From the NCBI GenBank assembly GCA_000751295.2, contig CCMO02000001.1, forward strand, positions 1,289,501 to 1,353,500: 64,000 nt of DNA, in the 5' to 3' direction. The notes under the pieces were generated by a model. It did no database searches, was not told the DNA's origin, and saw only the letters and a list, made by a program, of their open reading frames with translations. The DNA is from a bacterium YEK0313. Lineage in GTDB: Bacteria > Pseudomonadota > Alphaproteobacteria > Rhizobiales > Phreatobacteraceae. Shown here in pieces: positions 51,845 to 60,301 of the stretch; position 1 is the first letter of the stretch, and every line of letters starts with the position of its first letter. Both the position numbers and the translations under genes were made by a program.

Positions 51845-52174
51845 ATGGTACCTCAAATGACGGATGCTCAGCTCGATCTCGCCTTCGCCGCCCTGGCCGA
51901 CGCCACCCGTCGCGCCATCCTGGCCCGCCTGCTCGACGGGGAAGCTTCGGTCGCCGAGCTCGCCGCCCCCTTCGCCCTGACGCCACGCGCGATCAGCAAG
52001 CATGTCGGTGTGCTCGAGGCGGCCGGGCTGGTGGCGCGCAGCCGGGATGCCCAGCGCCGGCCGAGCCGCCTCCGGGCCGAGCCGCTCGCCGGCATCGACC
52101 GCTGGCTCGATCCCTATCGGGCCCTTTGGAACGCACGTTTCGATCGCCTCGAACGCCGTCTCGCCGAACAGTAA
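51845..52174 (+). CDS. ArsR-type winged-helix regulator (SRPBCC-associated)
   Basis: 109 residues, almost wholly a winged helix: LDLAFAALADATRRAILARLLDGEASVAELAAPFALTPRAISKHVGVLEAAGLVARSRDAQRRP. It lacks metal-binding cysteines. This type (ADATRRAIL ... ISKHVGVLEAAGLV) is usually paired with an SRPBCC protein, as here, 12 bp downstream. The start at 51845 has almost no leader after the operator; MTDAQLD at 51857 is an alternative. Confidence 0.9.
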   Translation: MVPQMTDAQLDLAFAALADATRRAILARLLDGEASVAELAAPFALTPRAISKHVGVLEAAGLVARSRDAQRRPSRLRAEPLAGIDRWLDPYRALWNARFDRLERRLAEQ

Positions 52175-52186
52175 GGGAGTTCATCC

Positions 52187-53062
52187 ATGGCCGCCTCGCC
52201 CGCGCTCGACATCACCATCTCGCGCTTCTTTGCGGCATCGCCGGAACGGGTCTTCGCGCAGTGGCTCGACGCCGACGCGCTGATCGACTGGTTCGCCCCC
52301 GACACCTATACTGGCCTGTCCGCCGAGGCCGACCCGCGCATCGGCGGCCGCTGGCGCGTCGACTATAGGTCCGACACCGGGCATCGCTTCAGCGAGCACG
52401 GCGAATTCCTCGACATCGTGCCGCCGCGGCGCCTGGTGCTGAGCCTGTCCCAGACATTGGACGGCACGGCGCGGGAGACCACCGTGGTCGTGACCTTCGA
52501 GCCGCGCGACGGCGGCACGCTGATGCACTTCCGCCAGACCGGCCTCGACGATGCCGCCTGGCGCGACGGGCTCGCCGAGGGCTGGATCGGCTGCCTCGAC
52601 AAGCTCGGCGCGCGGCTGGCGGCCGAGGCGGCGCAGAGGCGCGGCGAGGTCGAGATCCGGTCCCTGTTCGACGCGTGGTTCGACGCGTCCGCGCGCAAGG
52701 ACCTCGATGCGGCCATGGCCCCGGTGGCCGAGACCGTCGTGGCCTACGAGCATTCACCGCCGCTCGCGGTGCACGGCCCCGCGGCGCTGCGCGAGGAATG
52801 CCGCCGCGGCTTCACCCTGGCCGGGCCGGAATTTCGCTGGGACATTCCCGACCTGCAGGTCATCGTGCGCGGCGACATCGCCGTCACCTGGGGCCTCAAT
52901 CGCATGACCGATCTTGCCGACGGCACGGTCAGGAACCGGATGTGGTCGCGCGGCACGCGGGTGTTCCAGCGCGTCGAAGGCCGCTGGCGGATGATCCACC
53001 AGCACGTCTCCTTCCCGGCCGATCCGGAGACCGGCGCGGCCCGGGTCGATCTTGCTCCGTGA
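52187..53062 (+). CDS. SRPBCC (AHSA1-like) and SnoaL-like fusion protein
   Basis: 291 residues with two folds. Residues about 8-150 are an SRPBCC/AHSA1 domain (ITISRFFAASPERVFAQWLDADALIDWFAP, GGRWRVDYRS, GEFLDIVPPRRLVLSL, FRQTGLDD). Residues about 160-285 are a SnoaL/NTF2-like domain (IRSLFDAWFDASARKDLDAAMAPVAETVVAYEH, VFQRVEGRWRMIHQHVSFP). Both are small-molecule-binding cavities and often occur as separate neighbours. The ligand is unknown. It forms a two-gene operon with the ArsR-type regulator. Confidence 0.85.
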   Translation: MAASPALDITISRFFAASPERVFAQWLDADALIDWFAPDTYTGLSAEADPRIGGRWRVDYRSDTGHRFSEHGEFLDIVPPRRLVLSLSQTLDGTARETTVVVTFEPRDGGTLMHFRQTGLDDAAWRDGLAEGWIGCLDKLGARLAAEAAQRRGEVEIRSLFDAWFDASARKDLDAAMAPVAETVVAYEHSPPLAVHGPAALREECRRGFTLAGPEFRWDIPDLQVIVRGDIAVTWGLNRMTDLADGTVRNRMWSRGTRVFQRVEGRWRMIHQHVSFPADPETGAARVDLAP

Positions 53063-53089
53063 CGGCCGGCATCGGTCGGCAGATCCGTC

Positions 53090-53965
53090 TCAGGCGAGCG
53101 CCACCGCCGCGTGGCTATGCCGGTCGACCAGGACCTTGCGCAGCTTTTGCAGCGCCCGGTTCTCGATCTGCCGCACTCTTTCCTTGGAAATGCCGAAGCG
53201 GTCGCCGAGGCTTTCGAGGGTTGCGCCATCGTCGTTCAGCCGACGCTCGCTGAGGATCTTCAGCTCGCGCTCGGACAGGATGCCGAGCGCGGCCCGAAGC
53301 CAGCGCACGCGCCGCTCGCCGTCGATCGCCTCGCCCACCTGCTCGTCCGGCAGCGGCGCCCGGTCGACCAGGAAGTCCATGCGCTCGGCGCCCGGCTCGT
53401 TGTCGCTGTCGTGGTTCGCCGCATTGAGCGACATTTCCGGATGCGACAGGCGCGCGTCCATCAGCGCCACGTCCGCCTCGGAGACGCCGACCGCGGCGGC
53501 GATCTCGCGATGCATCGCCGTGCGCGCGGTGGTCGCGTCCATGGTCTGCGACAGCCGGGCGCGCAGCCGGCGCAGGTTGAAGAACAGCGCCTTCTGGTTG
53601 GACGACGTGCCGCCACGCACGATCGACCAGTTGCGCAGCACATAGTCCTGCAGCGCGGCCCGGACCCACCAGGTCGCATAGGTGGAGAAACGCACGTCGC
53701 GTTCGGGCTCGAAGCGCGAAGCGGCTTCCAGGAGCCCGACATGTCCCTCCTGGATGAGATCGGCCATGGGCAGGCCGTAGTGCCGGAACCGGTGCGCGAG
53801 CGCGATGGCGAGACGCATATGGGCCTGGGTCAGGCGGTGCAGCGCGACCTCGTCGCGGTCCTCCTTCCAGCGCAGGGCGAGCTGGTGCTCTTCCTCCCGC
53901 TGCAGGAACGGCGCATCCCGTGCAGCCCTGATCAGCCCGCGCCGAAGCCGCGACCCCTGGTCCAT
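53090..53965 (-). CDS. rpoH: RNA polymerase sigma-32 type factor (RpoH family)
   Basis: 291 residues. Region 2 is present (DLIQEGHVGLLEAASRFEPERDVRFSTYATWWVRAALQDYVLRNWSIVR), as is the RpoH-specific stretch NQKALFFNLRRLRARL and region 4 (ATLESLGDRFGISKERVRQIENRALQKLRK). It is the heat-shock or general stress sigma factor type; alphaproteobacteria often carry two, so this may be a second paralogue. It lies close to carD but without obvious co-transcription. Confidence 0.93.
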   Translation of the reverse strand: MDQGSRLRRGLIRAARDAPFLQREEEHQLALRWKEDRDEVALHRLTQAHMRLAIALAHRFRHYGLPMADLIQEGHVGLLEAASRFEPERDVRFSTYATWWVRAALQDYVLRNWSIVRGGTSSNQKALFFNLRRLRARLSQTMDATTARTAMHREIAAAVGVSEADVALMDARLSHPEMSLNAANHDSDNEPGAERMDFLVDRAPLPDEQVGEAIDGERRVRWLRAALGILSERELKILSERRLNDDGATLESLGDRFGISKERVRQIENRALQKLRKVLVDRHSHAAVALA

Positions 53966-54136
53966 GACGTCCTCCCCCTGGCAGCGCCGCGGCGGGTTTG
54001 CCCACTCTTCGGCTGCCTAGGAGAAATGCGTATGCGATCTCGGCCGGAATCTCCAGACTGGTGAAGGGGTTACCGGATTATTGCGACATTCTGCCGCATG
54101 CGCGACGGGGACGGCCTGGCGAGGCTCCGGACAAGC

Positions 54137-54164
54137 AAAAGCCCGGCGCGCGGGCCGGGCTTTC
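54137..54164 (-). terminator. Intrinsic terminator after carD
   Basis: AAAGCCCGGC and GCCGGGCTTT form a 10-bp stem on a 6-nt loop; on the minus strand it is followed by a T run (54137-54140 read TTTT). It lies about 40 bp past the carD stop. Confidence 0.8.
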
Positions 54165-54204
54165 GCTATGTCGGATCCGAACCCGTAGCCGGGACGGCGC
54201 CGGA

Positions 54205-54786
54205 TCAGGCGGCCTCGACCTCGGCCTCGTCGGCATCGTCGAGATCCTCGGCCTTGGCCGCGCCGCGGCGCGGTCCCTTGGCGAGCTGGGCCTCGATCTG
54301 CTTGATCGCCTCGGCCTCGCCGACGCGCTCGACGGCGGCGAGCTCGCGCGCCATGCGGTCCAGGGCCTGTTCGTAGAGCTGGCGCTCGGAATAGGACTGC
54401 TCGGGCTGCGTGTCGGAGCGGTAGAGGTCGCGCACGACTTCGGAAATGGCGATCAGGTCGCCGGAATTGATCTTCGCTTCGTATTCCTGGGCACGGCGGG
54501 ACCACATGGTGCGCTTGATGCGGGCCCGACCCTTGAGCACATCGAGCGCCTTGGCCATCACGTCGGCATCGGCGAGCTTGCGCATGCCGACCTGTGCGAT
54601 CTTGGCGGTCGGGACACGCAACGTCATCTTGTCCTTCTCGAAGGTGATGACGAACAGCTCGAGCTTGAAGCCGGCAATATCCTGTTCCTCGATGGACACG
54701 ATCTGCCCGACCCCGTGGGACGGATAGACGATATACTCATTCGTCTTGAAGCCCTGACGGGTCTGCGCGTTCTTCTTTGTGGTCAT
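54205..54786 (-). CDS. carD: CarD family transcriptional regulator
   Basis: 193 residues. The N-terminal RNA-polymerase-interacting domain is Tudor-like (FKTNEYIVYPSHGVGQIVSIEEQDIAG, FKLELFVITFEKDKMTLRVPTAKIAQVGMRKL). A helical C-terminal DNA-binding part follows (RAQEYEAKINSGDLIAISEVVRDLYR, SERQLYEQALDRMARELA). CarD stabilises the open promoter complex, chiefly at rRNA promoters. The ATG at 54786 has a GAGGAG box. An acidic tail (DDADEAEVEAA) ends it. It lies downstream of fdxA on the same strand, a frequent alphaproteobacterial order. Confidence 0.95.
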   Translation of the reverse strand: MTTKKNAQTRQGFKTNEYIVYPSHGVGQIVSIEEQDIAGFKLELFVITFEKDKMTLRVPTAKIAQVGMRKLADADVMAKALDVLKGRARIKRTMWSRRAQEYEAKINSGDLIAISEVVRDLYRSDTQPEQSYSERQLYEQALDRMARELAAVERVGEAEAIKQIEAQLAKGPRRGAAKAEDLDDADEAEVEAA

Positions 54787-55198
54787 TCTGCGCCTTACTC
54801 CTCGCCGGCCACGGGGGCCGCTGGTGACGCCGGACCGACGGCGGACCACCGCCGGCAGCCGGTCCACGCGGCCCGACGGGCCGGTGGTGGTTCGCGTCAG
54901 AAGCCTCGCGCAATCCCCAGGAGGATCCGCCCCGGCCCTTGACGTTAGTCGACGACAAAAATAAGTCCCACGGCACGGTGAAAACCCGGGAATTGGGTTT
55001 CATCGCGTCGTTTCCTCGGAGTTTTCCGAAAAAAGGCGCCTCGCAAAAAGCGAGCGCACGGGCTTGACCGTTGTTTTGATCGACTGTGTCAGGACAATAT
55101 CACAATTTTCGCCGAAATCAAAGGCTTAAGCTCCCGCCCCCTGGCGGGGCCGGTAACATGGCCGTTGATTCGTTGGCCGCGGCGGCGGCGCGAATGGG
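54787..55198. other. Long leader/intergenic region between fdxA and carD
   Basis: 412 bases without a gene. It is much more AT-rich around 54950-55120 than its surroundings, with several A/T tracts and a small CTCGC-AAAAA-GCGAG hairpin near 55038-55052. It should hold the carD promoter and a long untranslated leader; no specific box is convincing. Confidence 0.5.
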
Positions 55199-55534
55199 TC
55201 AGTCGCCCTGTCCCGGTTCAGGCGACAACAGCGCTTCCTTGCCGGGTTTTCCGTCCCAATCCTTGGCATCCGCAGGCGACTCGCGCTTCTGCGTGATGTT
55301 CGGCCACTTGGCTGCGAAATCGGCATTGATGCCGAGCCATTTTTCGAGGCCCGCCTCGGTATCCGGCTTGATCGCCTCGGCCGGACATTCCGGCTCGCAG
55401 ACGCCGCAGTCGATGCACTCGTCCGGATGGATCACGAGAAAATTTTCGCCTTCGTAGAAGCAGTCGACGGGACAGACTTCCACGCAGTCCATGTATTTGC
55501 ACTTGATGCAATTCTCGGTGACCACATAGGTCAT
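55199..55534 (-). CDS. fdxA: Ferredoxin FdxA (7Fe-8S type)
   Basis: 111 residues. The cysteine pattern is C9-x2-C12-x4-C17-x3-C21-P, then C40-x2-C43-x2-C46-x3-C50-P, the di-cluster arrangement of FdxA (one 3Fe-4S and one 4Fe-4S centre), with the usual ~30-residue extension (EKWLGINADFAAKWPNITQKR). It is a soluble low-potential electron carrier. Divergent from htpX, with carD downstream. Confidence 0.95.
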   Translation of the reverse strand: MTYVVTENCIKCKYMDCVEVCPVDCFYEGENFLVIHPDECIDCGVCEPECPAEAIKPDTEAGLEKWLGINADFAAKWPNITQKRESPADAKDWDGKPGKEALLSPEPGQGD

Positions 55535-55688
55535 GGACAGGCTCCGGCGTGTCGCGACAGGCGACCCTGGCGGATTACCAGATCAGAACGTTCGTATGCA
55601 AGCGAACCCGTGGCGGCGGGCATGGCAGTCTTGCCGTTTCGCCTTTGCCGCACGATCTATGGTCCGTCGCAACCCACGGGGAATTTTG

Positions 55689-56600
55689 ATGAACTACGCC
55701 AAGACCGCCATGCTTCTGGCCGCCATGACCGCCCTGTTCATGGGCCTCGGCTTCCTGATCGGCGGCAGCACCGGCATGGTCATCGCACTCGTCGTCGCGG
55801 CCGCCATGAATTTCTGGAGCTATTGGGGCTCTGACCGCGCCGTGCTCACCATGTACGGCGCGCAGGAGGTCGACCAGAACTCGGCCCCCGAACTCTATGC
55901 CATGGTCCAGGGCCTGGCCGAGCGCGCCGGCCTGCCGATGCCGCGCGTCTATCTCATCCACGAGGACCAGCCGAACGCCTTCGCCACCGGCCGCAACCCG
56001 GAAAACGCCGCCGTCGCGGTCAATACCGGCCTGCTCAACCGGCTGACGCGCGAGGAAGTCGCCGGCGTCGTCGCGCATGAGCTCGCCCATATCAAGAACC
56101 GCGACACGCTGACCATGACGGTGACCGCGACCCTTGCCGGCGCGGTCTCGATGCTGGCCAATTTCGCCGCCTTCGCCGGCTCATCGAACGACAACCGCCA
56201 TCCGGTCGGCCTGATCGGCTCGATTGCCATGATGATCCTTGCGCCGCTCGCCGCCTCTATCGTGCAGATGGCCATTTCGCGCTCGCGCGAATATGAGGCG
56301 GACCGGCTCGGCGCGGAAATCTCCGGCAACCCGATGGCCCTCGCCTCGGCGCTCGCCCGGATCGCCGGCGCTCACGACGAGGTCAACGTCACCGCCGAGC
56401 GCAATCCGCAGACCGCGCACATGTTCATCATCAACCCGCTCAGCGGCCAGCGGATGGACAATCTGTTCTCGACCCATCCGGACACCGGCAACCGTATCGC
56501 CGCGCTGCAGCAGCTCGCCGCCGCCTGGGGCCAGATGCAGAGCGCGCCGCCGCCGCGCGCACCCTGGGGTGGCGGCCGGCGGGCCGGCCCCTGGGGCTGA
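55689..56600 (+). CDS. htpX: Zinc metalloprotease HtpX (M48)
   Basis: 303 residues. Two N-terminal membrane helices (MLLAAMTALFMGLGFLIGG and VIALVVAAAMNFWSYW) precede the zinc site H130-E-x-x-H134 in VVAHELAHIKNRDTL. A further helix pair follows (LIGSIAMMILAPLAASIVQM), and the third ligand region is SRSREYEADRLGAEI. It degrades damaged inner-membrane proteins. The ATG has a GGGGA box. A strong terminator follows. Confidence 0.95.
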   Translation: MNYAKTAMLLAAMTALFMGLGFLIGGSTGMVIALVVAAAMNFWSYWGSDRAVLTMYGAQEVDQNSAPELYAMVQGLAERAGLPMPRVYLIHEDQPNAFATGRNPENAAVAVNTGLLNRLTREEVAGVVAHELAHIKNRDTLTMTVTATLAGAVSMLANFAAFAGSSNDNRHPVGLIGSIAMMILAPLAASIVQMAISRSREYEADRLGAEISGNPMALASALARIAGAHDEVNVTAERNPQTAHMFIINPLSGQRMDNLFSTHPDTGNRIAALQQLAAAWGQMQSAPPPRAPWGGGRRAGPWG

Positions 56601-56625
56601 GCCCACAGGCTCTCCCGAAAGCGAA

Positions 56626-56663
56626 GCGGCCGGGATCCCGCAAGGATCCCGGCCGCGGCTTTT
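56626..56663. terminator. Bidirectional terminator between htpX and the chemoreceptor gene
   Basis: A perfect 13-bp stem (GCGGCCGGGATCC / GGATCCCGGCCGC, loop CGCAA) is followed on the plus strand by GGCTTTT. It lies in the gap of two convergent genes and can serve both. Confidence 0.75.
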
Positions 56664-56684
56664 CCGATCAACCGCCGGCAGCCT

Positions 56685-58361
56685 TCAGGCCGCCCGCAGG
56701 TTCTTGACGAATTCGGCCACCTCGGTCTTCAGCTCCGCCGCCTTCTCTGTGAGGTTGGACGACAGGCTCATCAGCTGGGTCGAGGCGGCGCCGGTCATTT
56801 CGGCGGCCCGGCCGACGCCGTTGATATTGCCGGTCACCGCTTCCGTGCCCTGCGCGGCGCGCTGGGTGTTGGAGGCGATCTCCTGGGTTGCGGCACCCTG
56901 CTCCTCGACCGAGCCGGCGACGCTGGTGGAGATCGAACGGATCGAGGCGATCGTGCCGACGATCCGCTCGATCGAGCCGACGGTGCGCTGGGTCGCCTGC
57001 TGGATCTCCGTGATCTTGGCGCTGATCTCGTTGGTCGCCCGGCCGGTCTGCGCGGCGAGCTGCTTGACCTCGCTCGCCACCACCGCGAAGCCCTTGCCGG
57101 CTTCGCCGGCGCGCGCGGCTTCGATGGTCGCGTTCAGCGCGAGCAGATTGGTCTGACCGGCGATCGTATTGATCAGCTCGATGACCTGGCCGATCTTCTC
57201 GGCCGCCTCCGACAGGGCGCGAATGTCGTTCTCGGTCCGCGCCGCCTCGTCGGCCGCGGTATTGGCGATATCGGCCGACTGATTGACCTTCGCGGCGATC
57301 TCCTGGACGGACGCCGCCATTTCTTCCGTCGACACCGCCACCGTCTGGACGTTGAGCGAGGCGCGCTCGGCCGCACCCGAAACCGCGGTCGCCTGGCGCG
57401 ACGTCTCCTCGGCGGTCGCCGCGAGATTGCGCGCGGAATCCTCGAGCTCGCTGGACGATTGGGAGAAGCCCTCCGCGAGCGCGCCGAGCTTGGCCTGGAA
57501 GGCGTCGGCAATGGCGTTGCGCTCGCTCAGCAGGCGCACGGCGGCGCGCTTTTCCGCCTCGGCCTGTTCCTCGCGCAGCCGCTCGGTCTCGGCAAGGCCG
57601 TCGCGGAACACGACGAGGGCGCGCGCCATGTCGCCGATCTCGTTCTGGGTCTTGGCATTGGGAATGGTGGTGTCGAGCTGGCCGCCGGCGACCGCCTGCA
57701 TCGCGCCGGTCAGACGGCCGAGCGGATTGGTGACGCCGAGAATGACGAAGGCCGCGGCGCCGAGGCCGAGCAGGAGGCCGATGCCGCCGAGGAGCAGGGT
57801 CTGAAAGCGCGCGCTGTCATAGGTCGCGATGCTCTGGGCATATTGCGCCTCGCTGCCCTTGGCATTGAATTCGAGCGCCCTGTCGGTCGCCGCGATGAGC
57901 TGGTCGAACAGCTTGACCGCGCCGGCGACGAGACCGGCAGCCTCTTCCTCGCGGCCGGCCCGCGCCGCCGAGACGATCCGGTCGGAATTGGCCTTGTATT
58001 GCGCCCAGCTCGCCTTGATCTGCTCGTAGAGCGCCCGCTCCTCGGCATTGGCCAGCATGGCTTCGTAGCGGGTGAAGGCCACCGCGATCTCGCTCGTCAC
58101 CTGCTCGCGGAACTTTTCGAGTTCGGCGGTCTGCCCGCCGCCGCCGGCGCCCGCCAGCCGCAGTTCGGCGACGCGGGTGCGGGCGAACAGATATTTGACC
58201 GCGCCGAGGGTGCGCACGCTCGGCAGCCAGTTGGTCGCCATTTCCTTCACGTCGTCATTGACCGCGGCAAGCCGCGAGGTCGCCGACCAGCCTTGGATCC
58301 CCGATACGCCGATCAACAGGAGGAGGGTGGCGGTCAACACCGCTTTGACTGGGATTCTCAT
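56685..58361 (-). CDS. Methyl-accepting chemotaxis protein
   Basis: 558 residues. TM1 (VKAVLTATLLLLIGVSGIQGW) is followed by a four-helix-bundle sensor of about 160 residues (WLPSVRTLGAVKYLFARTRVAELRL), TM2 (LLLGGIGLLLGLGAAAFVILGV), a HAMP domain and the signalling tip (INTIAGQTNLLALNATIEAARAGEAGKGFAVVASEVKQLA). It is a membrane chemoreceptor acting through CheA/CheW. The ligand cannot be told; no che genes are adjacent. Confidence 0.95.
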   Translation of the reverse strand: MRIPVKAVLTATLLLLIGVSGIQGWSATSRLAAVNDDVKEMATNWLPSVRTLGAVKYLFARTRVAELRLAGAGGGGQTAELEKFREQVTSEIAVAFTRYEAMLANAEERALYEQIKASWAQYKANSDRIVSAARAGREEEAAGLVAGAVKLFDQLIAATDRALEFNAKGSEAQYAQSIATYDSARFQTLLLGGIGLLLGLGAAAFVILGVTNPLGRLTGAMQAVAGGQLDTTIPNAKTQNEIGDMARALVVFRDGLAETERLREEQAEAEKRAAVRLLSERNAIADAFQAKLGALAEGFSQSSSELEDSARNLAATAEETSRQATAVSGAAERASLNVQTVAVSTEEMAASVQEIAAKVNQSADIANTAADEAARTENDIRALSEAAEKIGQVIELINTIAGQTNLLALNATIEAARAGEAGKGFAVVASEVKQLAAQTGRATNEISAKITEIQQATQRTVGSIERIVGTIASIRSISTSVAGSVEEQGAATQEIASNTQRAAQGTEAVTGNINGVGRAAEMTGAASTQLMSLSSNLTEKAAELKTEVAEFVKNLRAA

Positions 58362-58554
58362 TCTGGGAAAACATCCTGTTCTTTGCCGGGGATCGGCATG
58401 GCTCCGGATTTAGATATTTCCCGTAAAAGCATGGTTAAATTTGCCTGAGTACAACCTACGGGTCTGTTCTGTTTCGTGGCGAAGCGAGGCCGTCGGATGT
58501 CTCTGTCCGGCGCTGCCCCTTGCGGCGGTCCGAGCCGCCGCCTAAACCGCCGCG

Positions 58555-59901
58555 ATGACCAAACGCCCCTTCCGACCGGCGGGCCGCCGGCCAAGCCCGA
58601 AACAGGCGTCCGCGCCCGGCCTTGCCGCGCGCCGGCGCGCCTGCGAGCTGGTCGAGGCGGTGCTGCTGCGACGCCGGCCGCTCGACGAGGTGCTGGATGA
58701 ACCGACCGAGCTCGATGCCGCAGACCGCGCCCTGGTGCGCAAGATCGCGGCGACGACGCTGCGCCGGCTCGGCACGATCGATCGGCTGCTCGACAGCCGG
58801 CTCGCCAAGGGCCTGCCGGACGGCCTGCCACGGCTGCGGACCGTGCTGCGCACCGGCGCCTGCCAGGTGCTGTTCCTTGATCTGGCGGACTATGCCGCCG
58901 TCGACATTGCCGTGCGCCTCGTCGAGGCTGACCGCAAGGCCCGGGGCTTTGCCGGCCTGACCAATGCCGTGCTGCGCGGCCTTGCCCGCGACCGGGAGCT
59001 GATCCTCGGCCAGCTCGACCCGCTCGACGATCTGCCCGCCTGGCTGCGCCAGCGCTGGATCGCCGCCTATGGCGAGGCCGAGACGCGTGCCATCGCCGCC
59101 ATCCAGGCCGTCGAGCCGCCGCTCGACCTGACCGTCAAGGCGGATGCCGAGGGCTGGGCCCGCCGGCTCGGCGGCACGACGACGCCGACCGGCTCGGTGC
59201 GCCTCGTCGATGCCGGCCAGGTGACGGCCCTCGATGGTTTCAGCGAGGGCGCCTGGTGGGTCCAGGATGCCGCCGCCGCGCTGCCGGCCCGGCTGCTCGG
59301 CGACGTTGCCGGCCGCCGCATCGCCGACCTCTGCGCCGCCCCCGGCGGCAAGACCGCGCAGCTCGCGGCGGCCGGAGCCACGGTCACCGCGGTCGACCGC
59401 TCGGCGCGGCGGCTCGAGCGGCTCGCAGCCAATATGGACCGGCTCGGCCTTGCGGTGGCCGTGGAGGCGACCGATGCCTTGACCCTCACCGGTACGTTCG
59501 ACGCGGTGCTGCTCGATGCCGCCTGCAGCGCCACCGGCACGGTGCGCGGCCATCCGGACGTCATGCATCTCAAGTCGGCGGCCGATGTCGAAGGCCTCGC
59601 CCGCATGCAGGCAAGGCTGCTCGACCGGCTCGGCGACCTGCTCGTGCCGGGCGGCAGGGCGGTCTATTGCACCTGCTCGCTGGAACCGGAGGAAGGCGAA
59701 CAGCAGATTGCCGGCCTCCTCGGCCGCGACGCCCGGATGGCGGTCGATCCGATCCGGTCCGACGAATTCGCCGGCCTTGCCCCCTTCGTCACCCCCGACG
59801 GCTTCCTGCGGACCCTGCCCTCGGCCTGGAGCCATGCCGAGCCGGCGCGTGCCGGGCTCGACGGCTTTTTCGCCGCGCGGCTGATCCGGCGGCCGGATTG
59901 A
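58555..59901 (+). CDS. rsmB: 16S rRNA (cytosine-967-C5)-methyltransferase RsmB family
   Basis: 448 residues. An N-terminal NusB-like domain (ARRRACELVEAVLLRRRPLDEVL, VRKIAATTLRRLGTIDRLLD) is followed by the methyltransferase with SAM loop ADLCAAPGGKTAQLA, acidic residue in AVDRSARRLERL, motif IV LLDAACSATGTVRGHPDV and catalytic Cys in YCTCSLEPEEGE. Motif IV normally reads DAPCS; here Ala replaces the Pro. It modifies C967 of 16S rRNA. The heat-shock-family gene order seen elsewhere is not present. Confidence 0.92.
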   Translation: MTKRPFRPAGRRPSPKQASAPGLAARRRACELVEAVLLRRRPLDEVLDEPTELDAADRALVRKIAATTLRRLGTIDRLLDSRLAKGLPDGLPRLRTVLRTGACQVLFLDLADYAAVDIAVRLVEADRKARGFAGLTNAVLRGLARDRELILGQLDPLDDLPAWLRQRWIAAYGEAETRAIAAIQAVEPPLDLTVKADAEGWARRLGGTTTPTGSVRLVDAGQVTALDGFSEGAWWVQDAAAALPARLLGDVAGRRIADLCAAPGGKTAQLAAAGATVTAVDRSARRLERLAANMDRLGLAVAVEATDALTLTGTFDAVLLDAACSATGTVRGHPDVMHLKSAADVEGLARMQARLLDRLGDLLVPGGRAVYCTCSLEPEEGEQQIAGLLGRDARMAVDPIRSDEFAGLAPFVTPDGFLRTLPSAWSHAEPARAGLDGFFAARLIRRPD

Positions 59902-59989
59902 CCCCGCGGGGTGCTTGCCACGGTCCCTCTCGCAGTGCAGGGAATGTTCCGTTATGGTGCCGCCCGCTTCGTCCCCAAGAGGCCCTGCA

Positions 59990-60298
59990 TTGACCGCTTT
60001 CCCGTCCCGCCGAACCGCTCTCGTCCTTGCCGTTTCGGGCGCGCTGGCGCTCGGCGCCTGCGGCCGCCGCGGCAATCTCGAACTGCCCGGGCCAACGCCG
60101 TCGACGATCGGCGGGCCGACGCCGCCGAACCTGCCGCCGCGCGCCGACGCCTCGATCGATCCTGCCAATCCGGCTGCACGCCAGCCGGGCGGCGCTGCGC
60201 CTGCGGGCGCCCCCCGCCGCGACTATGACCCCTATCGCCCGATCGGCCAGCGGCCGATACTGCCCTCGGGCCAGTTCGTTCTCGACCCGCTCTTGTAA
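59990..60298 (+). CDS. lptM: Small lipoprotein upstream of lysA (LptM-like)
   Basis: About 102 residues from a TTG at 59990 (AGAGG upstream), giving a clean lipoprotein signal: SRRTALVLAVSGALALGACG with the lipidated Cys. An ATG at 59954 would lengthen the N-terminus by 12 residues. The mature part is Pro-rich and ends QRPILPSGQFVLDPLL. It ends 3 bp before lysA. The LptM (YifL) lipoprotein, which helps LPS transporter LptD mature, occupies this position in many proteobacteria. Confidence 0.75.
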   Translation: MTAFPSRRTALVLAVSGALALGACGRRGNLELPGPTPSTIGGPTPPNLPPRADASIDPANPAARQPGGAAPAGAPRRDYDPYRPIGQRPILPSGQFVLDPLL

Positions 60299-60301
60299 GC
60301 C

